This document shows, piece after piece, positions 22,557 to 35,832 of a DNA stretch of 64,000 bases (positions are counted from its first letter, which is position 1; every line of letters starts with the position of its first letter). Under the pieces are notes generated by a model that saw nothing but the letters and a program-made list of their open reading frames with translations, was not told where the DNA came from and ran no database searches. The position numbers and the translations under genes were made by a program. Source of the DNA: Chamaecrista fasciculata (Eukaryota; Streptophyta; Magnoliopsida; Fabales; Fabaceae); the NCBI GenBank assembly GCA_003254925.1, contig QANZ01011162.1, forward strand, positions 9,607 to 73,606, read 5' to 3'.

Positions 22557-25500
22557 TCACAGAGGCAAATTGATTCTTTCAGACCATTTGAAGATCTCAG
22601 AATATACCTGATCACCTCCCAGATCTTTTCCTGTAGCCCCAGCAGCCACCCTAATAACATCCTCAATCAATGCAAAATTTCCCATGATGTCAACATGAGA
22701 ACCACTCTGTGTGCCCCGGCCCTCGAGCAGGTTGGCCGGAGGAGAATGTTCATATTCCCGGATAAAAGTACGAATTCCATAAGGGTTGAATCGGGTTTTT
22801 CCTCGCCAACCTTTAGCACACATGAAACCTGCACTTAGAGCAGGAACTGTCTCATCCCCATCAACTGTGTATACTCCATCCTTCAGGCAGCTATTGTCAT
22901 CATCACCATCTGCCGAAGGATCGATTTCGAAAGGAATGTAACACTCAGCAGAGGAAGATAACTTATAAACATAAGCTCTTTCAGTCGGTATGCCAACCCC
23001 ATACAAGGAGAAGATTTCCATATCAGGGGCATTTGGTAATCTGCAATATTAATTTGAGAGTTGAGATAATAGAACAGAAAAGGTCATCAATTTAATGAAA
23101 ACAAACAAAGCATTACTTTCTTGCAGGAAAAGGTTATCAGCAACCAACCACCAAAAAACCAATCTTGACATCCCAAGTGCACGATGACTTCTTGATTTTC
23201 TTCTTCTTTTTTGCGAAAAAAGAAAGATTGTGCTAGAGGAATGCCAAGGATCCAGAAAGGCGAGCAAAGACTCAATCTAGAGAATTAATTACAATAATTA
23301 ATTCTTTAAAGTAGGCTCTTTTACTTAGTCCCTAGGTGTCCAGAGGATTGATCACTAAGATTACCAGTGGAAGGTTGCAATTGAACCTTACATAGTGCAG
23401 ATACAAAGTTCTAATCCCGGTCCCTTTAACCAACTAAGCCAACGCAGGTTGACTGGATATATATTTTATTTTAACAGATCAAAAGCAGAGGATTTCAAAT
23501 AACATTGCACCAAAAACATTCATGAATCATGAAGAAGCAATTTCAAGCTTAATAAATAAACTTTGAGCATATACCTAGACCTTGCATTAGGATAAACAGA
23601 AGCACAACATGGGTTGGCAAAACATTTTTTCACAAAATAAATAGAAAAGCTGCTAAGGAAATGCTAATTAGTATGTAGTGCAGATGAAATTAGTAACTAC
23701 CTTGTAAATCACTATTGAGCTACGAAGCATGGGCACTGATACGTACACAGGACATGACACAAACACGGACTTACTGACACGCCAAATTTTTAAAATTACA
23801 CGACACGACACAACATATATTTTATACATAAAAATAATTAAAAAATCATAATTTTTTATGAAAAAATTAAAAATTACAACAATTGTTCATAATATAAGTC
23901 ATATGTGTTATTATTTTCTATTTTTTGTAATGTTAAAGTCACAAAAACTGATTTTATATTCTGAAGCTTATGAATATGTGTCATATGGGTGTCGTTCGAG
24001 TGTCAGATACGAACACGTGTCTAACACGGCGACACACCCTTAAAATGAAGTGTCCATGCTTCATAGCTGTTGAGAAAATAGTTATACATAGCCATAGTTC
24101 TCATTTTTAGTATATAATGAGCATTCTATGAAAGGAGCTATGTATTTTAGGAGGACTACTAAAACAGAGAACCAGATTCAGTAATTTTAACTAGAATAAC
24201 TCCAACAAATGGGTGAATTAAAAGTGGAAGGAAACAAAAATTCTTACTTAGTCTCCAATGGGTTTGACCAATATTTGTAGTGTTGATATTTAGGATCATC
24301 CAAATTGTCAGCGATTCCATAAGAGAAATGAGCACTACCACGAGCCATCATTTTTGGTGCAACAAATTGAAGCAGTTCTACAATAGAGCCAGCAGTGTAA
24401 ACTTTATACTCAGCAACAGCTCTAACTCCCTCAACTCCCATGTCATGGTATTCAGTCCACACATCACGACAGGTTGTATTTGCAACATTTTGACCCTTAA
24501 TGGCATCCTGCAAAATAATAAGAAACTTGTGGTCAACAAAAATTATAATGAATTGAACATATTTAAGATAATTGGTACATAAAGTAAAAAGTATACTAGT
24601 CTATGCATTAACTTGATTTCTAAAGACTTGGTGAAGATAGCAGCAGTCTTTGATTCATTCATTGGGAAAATAGATAAGATTATGAAGCATACAAGGAAAT
24701 ATTTTGATTACTCTGATTGGTTATGTTGAGGGAGAGCAATAAAAGGTAACTACCTTTTGTCTTCCTTTTTAAGTGGATACAAATATAAATTTAGTTATAT
24801 TAAAAATACAAAATATGAAAGGTTAAGATAATGTTCAGACTCAGAAAACCTCTTTAGTGCTTACTGATCAAAAACAATTTTTGGCAATTAGGAATTTGCT
24901 GCCTTTAAGAAACCAATCATGTGATTCTAATCTAAAGTACAGAAAATATCCAAATAATATGTTTTTATAAGAGAACCTAATAGCAAACACTAATAAGCTA
25001 AACTTAAATTTTCTTCTACAATCTAACATATAGCCTCACCCGAAAGTCAATCCTCTCTATCTCAGATGAAGGCGCCTCTGCTACATCTTTGCCAAATGAT
25101 ATCATCCGTCCGTAATAGACAGGTTTCGATTGAGAATCTAGAGAGTTATTACCATTTTCGCTTGTCACCTGAGTATCATTATGTTTTTGCTTTCTCTGGC
25201 TAGGGTGATAGCATTCCTCTGGTGACCAGTCAAGACCACCCCATATAGTGTCCCCACCTCTTGGTATCATTGACATTGTTGAGTCCCAAGTGCGGGTCAT
25301 CTTCATTACATGTTGCAAGGTTTGAAGGCGAAATATATCATTATCTAAGAAACCTGGTGCTATTGCCCTACATAGTGAAAGAAGAAGGACCATATACAAT
25401 GAGGATATGAATAGTAGGGGGGGAAAAACAAAGAGTATGTGTCATTAAGGGGCCATAAACACATTTGAAGAAAATGGTAAACCCCTAAAAGTAAATACTT

Positions 25501-28138
25501 GACAAAACTCCAAAGTGAAAAGTTATTATTATCACAATAAAATTGTTTCTTCAGTGAGTCCCACTGCACTATATCAGTTTACTAAGAATAATACTAGATC
25601 ACTCCACAATGATCCTGACTTTGTAAGCTACCATTATTAGGAAAAAAAAGAGCCAAGTTATGCAGGCAAATTGGAGTATAATACAGTTAGAGACCAGCAT
25701 AAATTCATTAAGTCATCACCAACTTGCAGCTTAGTAAGTAATGGTACCTGGCAACAGCAATATCCCTAGCCTCAGCTGAGAAAAGCCCAGCCACAGACTT
25801 TGGAACACCTAAAAATGGTCCACCAATGTTCATCACAGCCTTTATGTGTCTGGCACACCAATCCGGTCCACCTCCACCACCCATTGGAGCTGGTGCTTCG
25901 ACCCACTTCATAAAATGAAGAAAGTATGGTACACCCATTGAATGTGGGATAATAACTGCCTTGTTGCCGCCATTAGTAGCAACCATAAGTTCTATGTTGC
26001 TTTTTATCCGACTTAGACTTTGATCCCGCACCTGATCAAATACATTTTTTAAGGGCTACGGATCAGAAAAGGAATAGGCTCTGTGGAAGTTTTAATTCAC
26101 TAGTTTGCTCTGCATTGTAATTTAGTCATACAGTTACAATTAGAGCCATATTGCCCCTCCTCCTATTTCATTGAACAATTTTGTCCCTCTATTTGTTTGA
26201 CAATAAAAAGTAACTAAAGCCATCTTTGACTAAATACTTCTGACTTATCAGAAGCTCACTATTTGCCTCTCTAATTACAGTACACGAGGCTCTCACTAGG
26301 TGGGATCTGGGAAGGGTCAAGATGTACGCAGCCTTACCCCTGCTTTGCTTTGCAGAGAGGTTGTTTCCAGGATTTGAACCCGTGACCTCTTGGTCACCAG
26401 GAAGCAATCTTACTGTTGCGCCAAAGCTTACAATATTTAATTTCTAAAAATTAATAATTAAAGGAACAACATTGCCTTGATTGAAAATTTCAAATTAAGG
26501 AGTCAAAAGTTCATAATCAATGAACTTCAGGGAAGGTATAACTTTAGCACCTACCTGAGTGTTCTGAAATGATATTCTCCAATCATAAGCAGCCATATAC
26601 ATATTTTTTTCTTCATAACCAATGCGAGCCAAGTTAGCAATTAGGACAGCCCACACAAAGTAGCCTGGAGCAAAATAATCAGCGGCGACAAGTCCATAGA
26701 CAGGCCTGACTCTAATGCCGGGTGGATCCAATCCTGTCTCGTTGTCCAGTGACATGTGTTCTGCCCAGCATGAAGGTCTGCATGAGATCCAGAGAAAACA
26801 AGACTTCAAACCTTCATTTCTTTCCCCCTTCTGGGTTGGTAATAATTTAATTTCTAGGATGAAGAGTAATCTCAAAGATTACAAGTTAAAAAGAACAAAT
26901 TCTACAAAAACAGGCAGTGACATCAGAAAAGAACCCGAGCAAGAACATTTTTTATGAATATGTACTGAATAGATCAAATGTTGTTACTCTTTTTGATGAA
27001 CTTTACTGAAGTGAACTAAGTTAAATCTATGCCTTATCTGGATCATTAGTTGTTTGAACTAGTCAGGAAAAAAAATAAAGAAACCCAATATTAGCACTAG
27101 CAAAAGCTACCTTTTATGTAATATAATTCAGCTGATATTACAGTCATCACATCCTAAACGAGTGTTGTCCTCTTATGAAGGAATTAAAAGTCCTAATAGC
27201 AATAGCATTTGTTAAGAAAAAGTCATTTTAAAATGATTACAGAAATTTCAATCAGATGCATACTCCCTACACTATCAAGCAGAGCGATCCTTCCTCTTAA
27301 GAAATGAGATGGAATAGCAAATAAAATTCTCAGACCAGAATATTGCTCTCAGTGCTTTAAGCACTTGTCAGCAAATCCAAGCCTCAAAGGCAGACCCAAA
27401 TAAAACAATTTTTTTTTTATAAACCAAGGGTATCCATCGTCGGGAAAAGAGACTAATCCCTTCGCCGTGGGTAATTTTTAGCTTCAATCAACAAGACTAT
27501 AAAAGAGAATTTTGTCAAATGATCAAATGTCTTTACAACTGATTTTATGATAATGGTGACAAGTTAACAAATCCACCAATCTGAAACTGACGTCACATGC
27601 CCATTGACATGGCTTGCCCCCAAACAATAACCCAACTAAGTTATAGATACTTATATTTCAAGGTCAATAAGAACATATGCTTTCAACAAGTCTAAATTTC
27701 CTAGTACCTTTTGTAGACTTCTCCAAATGTGCCACCCCACAATCGTTTCCGAAACAATCCTTCAGCACACTGGTGTCCCTCCCAGAGCTCGAGGCCGCCG
27801 GTGACGATCCCCGGCACGAAAACAACCGGATGCTTCACCGTAAGCCCTTCTTTCTTGAGTATCAAGCCAGGTGGATCCGGTAACGGCCCAGTTATGGCCT
27901 CCGTGACATACTGAGGAAACGAAGCAGGCATAGCATTGTACAGAAACAGCAACAACCACCATGTACAACAAATGCAACCGATGAACCAACAGCAACTATC
28001 TATACAAGACCACTTGCTCTTCTTCTTCTTCTTCTCATCATCATCATCATCTTCTTCTTCCTTCTTTTTCGATTCTGAGATTGAAGTTTTATGATCGGCT
28101 TCTGCTGCCGCGCCTTTTCGCCGTCGAATTAATGACAT
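22557..28138 (-). CDS. PDAT1: Phospholipid:diacylglycerol acyltransferase 1
   Basis: Makes triacylglycerol by moving an acyl chain from phosphatidylcholine to diacylglycerol at the ER membrane; an LCAT-family enzyme. Six exons on the minus strand: 28138-27708, 26777-26555, 26031-25748, 25367-25040, 24507-24248 and 23040-22557. They join in frame to 669 residues, close to the ~671 of Arabidopsis PDAT1. The N-terminus is charged (acidic run, then lysines), followed by one Trp/Cys-rich membrane segment at about residues 48-68 (CCWFIGCICCTWWLLLFLY). The catalytic serine is in IPHSMGVPY (S249), the acidic residue in DGDETVP (569-571) and the histidine in SHVDIMG (H624). Other family motifs include RTWDSTMSMIPRGGDTIWGG and TTCRDVWTEYHDMG. 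All exon borders have GT-AG. No break was seen. The introns carry SINE and MITE insertions but the coding part looks intact. Confidence 0.96.
23325..23465 (-). mobile_element. Possible tRNA-derived SINE in PDAT1 intron 5
   Basis: On the minus strand there is a box A-like 'tggcttagttggttaa' followed at normal distance by a box B-like 'gggattagaac'. Ends and target duplication are not clear. Probably an old SINE rather than a tRNA gene, because no cloverleaf could be made. Confidence 0.4.
23721..24065. mobile_element. MITE in PDAT1 intron 5
   Basis: A 345-bp element with terminal inverted repeats tacgaagcatgggcac (left) and gtgtccatgcttcata (right). Next to both ends are runs of 'gacac', 'acacg' and 'gtgtc' motifs. 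The centre is AT-rich. No clear target duplication. It has no coding content and lies well inside the intron, away from splice sites. Confidence 0.65.
26278..26429 (-). mobile_element. Au-type SINE in PDAT1 intron 2
   Basis: On the minus strand it reads as a plant Au SINE: 'ttggcgcaacagtaagattg', 'ccaagaggtcacgggttcaa', 'atcctggaaacaacctctct', 'ggtaaggctgcgtacatctt', 'cacctagtgagagcctcgtg'. Box A and box B of the internal Pol III promoter are recognisable (box B near 26371-26382). It is about 150 bp, close to full length, and silent in the intron. Confidence 0.85.
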
Positions 28139-29442
28139 ATTTGTTGATATATGAATTACTTTACTAATCCAGAGCTATACTTAAGGAATTCTCTAGAGAC
28201 TGGTCAGTTTCCACTTTTGGTATTCCTCTAACAATAAAACGCATGGGTTTACATAACTTTCTTTCGGGCGTTTAAATACTCTTTGAGAATTAAGAATATA
28301 TATATATATATTTGAAAAGTCTTTCTTCTCCTTGAGTTAATAAAAATTAATGACACAGCCAGCTCCAGCAAGCTCAGAAAACAGTTTGTTGACGAAATGA
28401 TTCAAGTAATCTCTTGAAGTTGTTTTTTGTTTTGTTTTGGGAGTGGATTTTCTCGAGAAACAAACAGAAAGGTTATGAGGATAATTAGGAAAGTATGGAT
28501 GAATGGTAGTTAGTAGCTTCAGTGAATTATTGGAGATTGGCTAGCCTCAGCAAGTGTGGGTCCCACCTCATTTAAATACGACCGAATTATGACGTGGCAT
28601 GACCTGATTGCTTCAGTTGCTATCGACAAAAAGGACCACATGTATCAAATTATCAAATATCATCTATAAAAGCCATCAATGAAAATGTAAATGGGATAAA
28701 AATTTCTTAAGAACAGTCAAGCCCAAAACCCCAGCGACTAACGAAGTATAAGAATTCAGTTCAAAAAAGATCAAGTATAGGAACAAAAAATATAAATTTA
28801 AGAACTAAAAAGTATAAAATTATTTTAAATTCAAAAGTCAAATTATTAATAATTACAATATTTCAAGGATAAATTTATATATATCAATTATTCAAAGACT
28901 AATATAATTTTAAAGATTAACTAGTAAACTTTCTCAATGTCAAATATGATTATTTAACTAATGTAATTAATTATTTCTCTCTTAAAATAATTTCTCAAAA
29001 ATTAAAATTAAGCAATTTTAGTGTATACTTTCTTTTATAAATATGTTGTAAAATTGTTTAGTAAAATTAATATATATACGTACACTTTAAACAATAAAGA
29101 ACAATTATTTAACATTGTTAATGAAAAAAGTTGTATAACTAATGGGCTTAAATGCTTAATGATGGTTAAGTCAACACAAGCCTAGGCCCAATTTGGCCAT
29201 GCTGTAAAGTTTGAGTGTTTTTCTTATTTTTTGGTAAGGAAAGTTTGAGTGTTTTTGTTAAAATGATTTTTTATTTTACTTTGACCCAGAATTTTTAAAA
29301 ATAATAATAATATTTGAAAATTAACCTTGTGAAAAAATTGCAAGTGTTCAATAAAATATTTGAGAAGTATTTTATCAATGTTTCAAAATGAATATATTAT
29401 CAATCCAAGAAAATTTGCTCACTAAATCTTAGTAACAAAACG
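28139..29442. other. PDAT1 promoter and upstream spacer
   Basis: Sequence upstream of the PDAT1 start on the minus strand. The first ~450 bp are less AT-rich and include a G-box/ABRE-like site near 28590. An (AT)n run lies at about 28288-28310. Further left-to-right the DNA becomes AT-rich with no gene. Confidence 0.5.
28589..28600. promoter_or_regulatory. ABRE/G-box-like site upstream of PDAT1
   Basis: The sequence atgacgtggcat (minus strand atgccacgtcat) contains the ACGTGGC core recognised by plant bZIP factors such as ABFs. It lies about 450 bp upstream of the PDAT1 ATG. Motif match only; function is inferred. Confidence 0.3.
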
Positions 29443-29453
29443 ATTTCAAGTTA

Positions 29454-29645
29454 ATCAAGTTTGGTTAGTCTAGTGGTCGAGCTCATTAGGTCTCTTAAGC
29501 AAGTTTGGGAGTTCGAATCTCACCTTGTGTATACAGCAACTAATTGGCCAGTAACAAACCCTTAAATGGAGCACATATCTGCGAAAGATTAATCCTTAAC
29601 TTGTCGGACTAAGAAATACCTTGGGCAACCAAAACATAAAAAATA
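29454..29645 (+). mobile_element. tRNA-derived SINE
   Basis: A 192-bp element with box A 'tggttagtctagtggtcgag' and box B 'gagttcgaatctcac', ending in 'gggcaaccaaaacataaaaa'. It is flanked by the perfect 11-bp duplication atttcaagtta (29443-29453 and 29646-29656). The tRNA-like head, A-rich tail and duplication together define a complete SINE. Confidence 0.85.
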
Positions 29646-29975
29646 ATTTCAAGTTACAAAAAAGAATAACATGTATAAATTTAAGACAGCATACTTTGTA
29701 TAGATTGAAGTCCGTAAAATTACTATTTTAATGTATTTCCAGATAATTAATGAAAAATAAGTAGTAGAAAATTATTAATTAATCATTTTCTACTTCTTGT
29801 TATTACTTTATATTTTATATTTATTATCATATAATTTTGAGGAGATTAAGAATCAGAACATTACAAAGTCATATATGATTGTATCAATATAGTTTTAGAA
29901 AAACAAGAATAATATAGATATAAATTAAATATATACATATACATACATATATATATACATATATATATATCTATA

Positions 29976-30368
29976 TCTATACTATATTATATGGCTCCAC
30001 CCCTTATGGTTGGTCAAAAATAGTGAATTAAAAAATTAAAAAAGAAAAAAAAATCACCCCTCTCTCTCCCCACTCACTCCTCCCACTTCTTTAAAAAAAT
30101 AAATAAATTAAAAAAATGTAAAAAAAACAATTAAAAATTAAAAAATGTCACCACTCTCTCTCAACTCACTATCCCATATGAGGTAATTTTAAATTGGTCC
30201 TAAATATTTTATTTATTTTAGAATAGTCTTACATATTTGTATAATTTCCCAAATTGGTCCCTAATTTACTCTTTTATCAATATAAAAATTTAATATAATC
30301 TTCAACTTTAAATCAATTCAAACGTTACATGCATATTGGCGTGCCCGTTAGGGCACGCCAAGCCCTAG
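29976..30368 (+). mobile_element. Non-autonomous Helitron
   Basis: A 393-bp element. The 5' end is TCTATACTATATTATATGG, preceded by A. The 3' end is CTAG (30365-30368), followed by T, as expected for insertion between A and T. Just before the 3' end is a hairpin: stem ggcgtgccc (30338-30346), loop gtta, stem gggcacgcc (30351-30359). There is no target duplication and no terminal inverted repeat, as is normal for Helitrons. No RepHel coding is present, so it depends on a partner. Confidence 0.85.
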
Positions 30369-33300
30369 TATATATATATATTAAAGTAATGTTCAAACTA
30401 AACTTGCCCACTAGTTTATGATTGTACGCTACTATACTACCCATGTTGCTATAATATTCTCTAATTATTTTCATGAACAGATGTTAATTAAACTTCAAGG
30501 TTGGGGAAACCAAACTCACTATTAAACTTATTTTAATTATACGCTATCATCAAATTCTGTTAATTATGTGGTTTCTTGATGCTCTTGAAAATTAACAAGA
30601 AGAGTGAAAGGCTTGTATAACGTATGAAAAAAGATAATGCTATAACACAAGCCATTATTATTTTGTACGTACAATGTAAGGATGATTAATGATTGATTAA
30701 AAAAAAATTGCATATATATAAGTAGTGTCGTTTTTACTATCATTCAAAATTGATATATGAAAAAAAAAATCTTGATTCTTAAAAAACACCTCTCTCTCTT
30801 CACCTTGAGCTCTGTTAGAGTTTTAGAAAAGAAGTGTTGTTTGGAGTTCCTTTTTTTTTTGTTTATTCTATTTTTCTTTATAAGAGTTTTTGTTTTTCTT
30901 TCTTTTTTGTGAAGGAGTTCCTCTCTCAATTTTTGTATTTGAAACCATCTTAAATACTCTAGACCTAAAATCCAAACTTCTTCTCAAAAAGCAAGATTAT
31001 GGTGAAGAAATGATTTTTAGAGAGACTTAATCCTTGGAGATCAACTAGTATCTGATTTGTTTTCTTTGATATTTTAGATGGCATTTTGCTAGTTTAGTTT
31101 CTTCTACTTTTTAGTATACAATTTGGTGATGATTTATTGCATTTTTCCATTCCTCTTGTGTATTACTCGGAACTAAGTTTTTCTTTTATGAGACTATACT
31201 CTCTGACTCTTCGAAGTATAGGTATGAGTTACTTCATATGTAATGTTTAATCTACTTGGTCTCTCCTTTTTCTTTGTTAATGTAGATTTAGCTTTGAATT
31301 TTGTATTTTGACCCCAAAAAAATTAATATATGTAAATAAATAATTGAGCATAATTCACACTCTTAACTCCTCTAAATAAAAATTTGATAGGCACTCTTGA
31401 TGACTAAGTTTTTTTTGTAACAAAATATTTTTCAAGATAATTAGTTGCATCAATTTTAAGGATAAAAATATCTTAATTATAACTTATAAAATCTATCAAT
31501 CAGTAATATAATAAACGTTACTCATCAATTATTAGAATACTCTTGACTTGATGACTAAAATTTCACTTCAAACTTGTATATGCCTTTTGGTACGTTTGGT
31601 ACGTTGGCACTCCCTTATGCATTGTAAAATAGCACAGAGTCCAAAAAAACTTTATTGTTTGGTATTGTTGATGATGCAACGTAAGGCCCACTAGATTGTA
31701 ATTAAATAGTGCAAAATAAATTACATGGGAGCCTCCGGTTTTCAACTTTACCTAGGGAATGTCGGCTGAAATGTCAATTTTGTCCCCTCTCTCATTTTTG
31801 AGCCTGAGACTAAAAGGGTTTTGGTATGAGAGTGTACAGACAGTACAAGGGCAATTTAATACTTTTACATATTTTTCTACCTCACTTTCCCTCACATTTT
31901 CTTTTTCAAACCAAACATATCCCGTTCATTCACCGTGTCACTTTTCCTCGTTCATCTCGGCATAAAGCTGTTTACTTTACGGGACTGTAGTTAATACCAA
32001 AGGGAGCCTAAATATGATATCCATGCATGACTGGTAAGCGAATCTATTGAAAATCCAAGTGGTAGTTAGATCATAGATGATGAACTCAAATTTGAAAATG
32101 GTGGCGGTAGTTGAAGCTTTTCTTCTCCACCTGGCTTTAATTATATGTTGCCGTATTTCTTTTTGCTGATGAAATAATATGAAAAGTCAAAATTATTTGG
32201 CTTACTCACACATGACACCATGACAGATTCATTAGTCGTACAATTTCTCATCACATTACTATTTAGCTCAAAACTAACTTACGGCAAAATAAAACTAAAA
32301 TCTATTTAATTAAATAATTAAAATTCACATGTATCATGGTCATATTTATTATTTTATACATCTAACCAATTTTAAATAAAGCAAAATACTAATTAATTAA
32401 GCACAAATAAATTAATTTTTTAATACAAGATTAACTCAATTAATATATTATTTTAAATCAATAAATAGATCTTATCAATTTAGAGTTCCAACTAATTATA
32501 ATTTTATTTCCTATTAGACAATAATTCAAATCAATTTTTAGTACTCTTCAGATTATATTTGCTGGCCAATTAACTATGAGAAATATTCTCTGTTGATAAT
32601 GAAAGAATTCCCAATTTGAAAGCTAGTTTAATTATTACATCTCATCACATTCGAGAAGTTTATTAATAAAAAAAAAAAAAACCTTCTTTATCAAGTATCA
32701 ACCATTTTTCTTCTCTCTCTCTCTCTATATATATATAGTTGTTAGTCTTGAAACCATATACATACCTATATAACTTCTCGAGCAGCCCCTCTTGCAGCTA
32801 GCAAACAAATTCTCAAGATATTGTTAGTTAGTTTTGACAACATAATTAGAAAATGATGATTCCCTTTTCTTGCTTACTTTGTTATATAAGGAAAATGAAT
32901 CATATATATGGGAGCATCATCAGTCATCACCTACTTCAACCCTGGGGCATATTAAAAGCTTAAATAAAGGATGTTGATATTGCCTCTTAAGTCCAAACCA
33001 TTTGGGCTAAATTTTAATTAAGTGAAAAATAATTTAAATCTCTATGTTTAAATTATTTTCTCATAGAATCTATTCCTATGCAAATTCAATATTGTATTTG
33101 TTTTCATAATAATGTTTGCTTTTGATAATGACAAAAGAACCCAAATGTAATTTACTGAAATCTAAAGATTTCCTTAAAATCTTTTTGATATTCTTCATTG
33201 GGGTCAACTCTTAATCCAGCACAAAAATTATTTTTGGCAATTTGTTGAAAAATTGGTTGGGCTTGAAAACTTTGTGTCTACAATCCAAAGTCTTTGGTTT

Positions 33301-35230
33301 ATCCAAACAAATTTCAAGGCTATATTTAGATTGGGGATTAAGAAAAAGAAGAGAAGTTTGAGACCTATTGAAGATTGAAAGGGAAGATAATGTAGAAGTA
33401 ACTTTAAATTTCTTATTATTTTCCTTCCTTCACAAATTCAAAATATCTCAAATTGGAATATAATATTTAAAATGAAGAGTTGTTTCAAAACAAGAAAAAG
33501 AGTAAAAGGAGATCACTCTCCCATTACTTTTCCTCCCTTCCCCTTCAATCTCTTCATTTTCCTCCTCTTCTAATTATCAAAAAAAAATTAGATATTATTT
33601 TTCAAACTAAAATAAATAAACCCTTTATCAAAATATGAATCATGATGTGTTAAACTTTGTTGAGTGGTCTAAAATAGTATAGGCCATATCTTCACTTTAC
33701 CTAGTATCAAATAATTATTACAATAAAAATAGAGGAAAAGTACATCTAAATCATTTACCTTAATCATCTTAATTGGGAATTATTGCATTTTACATCTGTT
33801 TGTTTTCACTTTTATCAATTATCACTCATACTTGAACAATGCAAAAGATCATAACAAAAATAAAGTGAAGAACACCTAGGAGCACACCATGATTGCACCC
33901 ATTAAAAAAGAGAGGTAAATACAATAAAAGATGTAGAAGCTTGTGTGTCAATGCTATAAGGTAAAGGCCCATGGGCTGGAAAACAGAGTGTGGGCCTTCA
34001 AGGTACAGCCCATAAATATTATTTTACGCAATCCAATAATTGCCTACATATATGATTAATTTGTGTTTTGATTCTTATCAATTGATTAAAATTACGTATT
34101 TTACAATAGTATTTCATATTTTTTTGTTAATTTAGCGGACTGTAAATTATTTTAACTAACTATATTTTAACTAGTCACATTATCTATGAGTTACCTAAAT
34201 TTATGCTCTTTAACAATAGATATTCAATTACAAATGAAATGCAAGTATAATGACTTAATGACAAAAAATTGAGACTATATAAGAATTTAATTGAAAAATT
34301 TGTAAATTATAGAGATCAATGGATCAATTTAACAATTTTTTTAAATACAAAGTTCTCTAGATTCTCCATCTTTCATAATCAATTGTATAAAAAATTTACC
34401 ATGTGTCTTACTTTTAATGATAAATTTAATACCAAAGATATAAGGAAATTTTGCATAATTTTTAGTCCTATATTATATTTTGTGTTCGTGAAATTTGGAA
34501 TTACAAATCGGTTGATGAATTTCATTATTTAATAAGCATGCATGTATACTAAAATTACATTTTGGTTTTGGCAAAACATAAGTAGGGATCGGATTGCCTT
34601 CTAGGCAAAATTTAGGGATATATTAGGCTCCGTGAATAGAATCTAGGATTCCAAATTGAACCCAAATAATTTGTTTGATGCATGAAAAAATTAGATAATT
34701 AGTAAGAAAACTAAAATTTTAGAACAAAATTTAATGAATTCCAAAAAATTAACAAAATGATACTATAGATTACTAATCTACTTATGATTTAAATTATTAG
34801 TCATTTAAATACCAACTCTAAAATTACAATATATATACTATAGTGTAAATGAGCCAATTCATATGGTATCAAAGTAAACTGTATTTTAATATCACCCTTA
34901 ATTTAAATCAATTAAGCAGTTTATATTTTATTCCAAATGGGTAAACTGGCAACTAAGGAACGAGGCTAATGGCACATGGAATTAAAAAAAAAACTTTTTT
35001 ATTACAATGTTTGATGAATATACAGCGAAAGAGATCATTGAGACACATGTATCTAACTAATTAAACATGGCAAAGATAATTTTCTTGTAGCTTAAATATA
35101 AAACTCTCAATGAGTTCTTAATAGTTAACTATGGAGATGCAAATAGCTCCATAATGAAAAGGGGGCTCAATCATTAATACTAGTCACTAATTACTAAATT
35201 AAATTTATTGCTCTTTTGCATTATTAATAG
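30369..35230. other. AT-rich desert, no gene seen
   Basis: Nearly 5 kb without a supportable gene. It holds simple T/A runs, short CT tracts (about 32710-32735) and scattered short reading frames with no family resemblance. The reading frames near 31563-31965 and 34269 lack any recognisable domain and have the composition of the surrounding DNA. Old transposon remnants are likely but cannot be bounded. Confidence 0.5.
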
Positions 35231-35832
35231 GATAAATCATACACAAGGTCCATGTGATTTTGCCCATTTATAAAAAGAGTTCATGTGTTTTAAAAAGTGT
35301 CAAAATTGCTTCAAGGAGATGTAAGTGCAAAGTTCAACGATCTTCTATTGATGGTGATGGAGATGGCGCCGACGGTGGAGTTGGAGGAAGAGAGGAAGAA
35401 GAAGAGGAGGTCGTGTGGGTCGGTGAGTGCGTGTGTGCGTTTTTTTGGTTTTGGTGCTAAGTTGATTAAAGTCTCAATTTTTCTTCTTTCTTACATTTTG
35501 GTCTTATTATATAGGACTTTGGCTTAATAATAATATATTAGAGTATTGATACTAAGCTCAATGGTGAAATTTCATTTATTATTATGAAACCTTTTTTTTT
35601 TTGTCAAAGTCCTTCTCTCTTACAAATAGGGAGTCAAACGCATAAAAATTAATAGTTAGGATCCTAAATAGTATTTTAGCTAAGATTTCCGTCAAATTTT
35701 GAACGAAAATATACCTCGGGACCCTTTTTTGTTAACGAAGCAAACAACAGACCATTTTTTGACACTATTTAAACCACATGGGCCCTTTCTGTAAATGTGT
35801 CAAACCACAAAGACCTTCTACGTAATTTACCC
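35231..35832. mobile_element. Non-autonomous MULE with a GC-rich core
   Basis: A 602-bp element. The left end ggataaatcatacacaagg mirrors the right end ('ccttctacgtaatttacc'), and 'gttcatgtgttttaaa' mirrors 'tttaaaccacatgggcc'. Flanks ttattaata and taattaata form a 9-bp duplication with one mismatch. The core (35340-35450) has codon-like GC-rich sequence (a frame with MEMAPTVELEEERKKKRR) that stands out from its AT-rich surroundings. It may be a captured host piece; origin not recognised. Confidence 0.6.

Noticed and set aside
29454-29560. tRNA gene from the A and B box matches
   Set aside because: No cloverleaf can be drawn, and target duplications show a SINE.
30744-30929. Lysine-rich minus-strand frame
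   Set aside because: Low-complexity A/T sequence with no family resemblance.
32915-32945. Possible miR172-like site (gggagcatcatcagtcatc)
   Set aside because: It lacks the rest of the miR172 or miR172* sequence, and no hairpin partner was found nearby.
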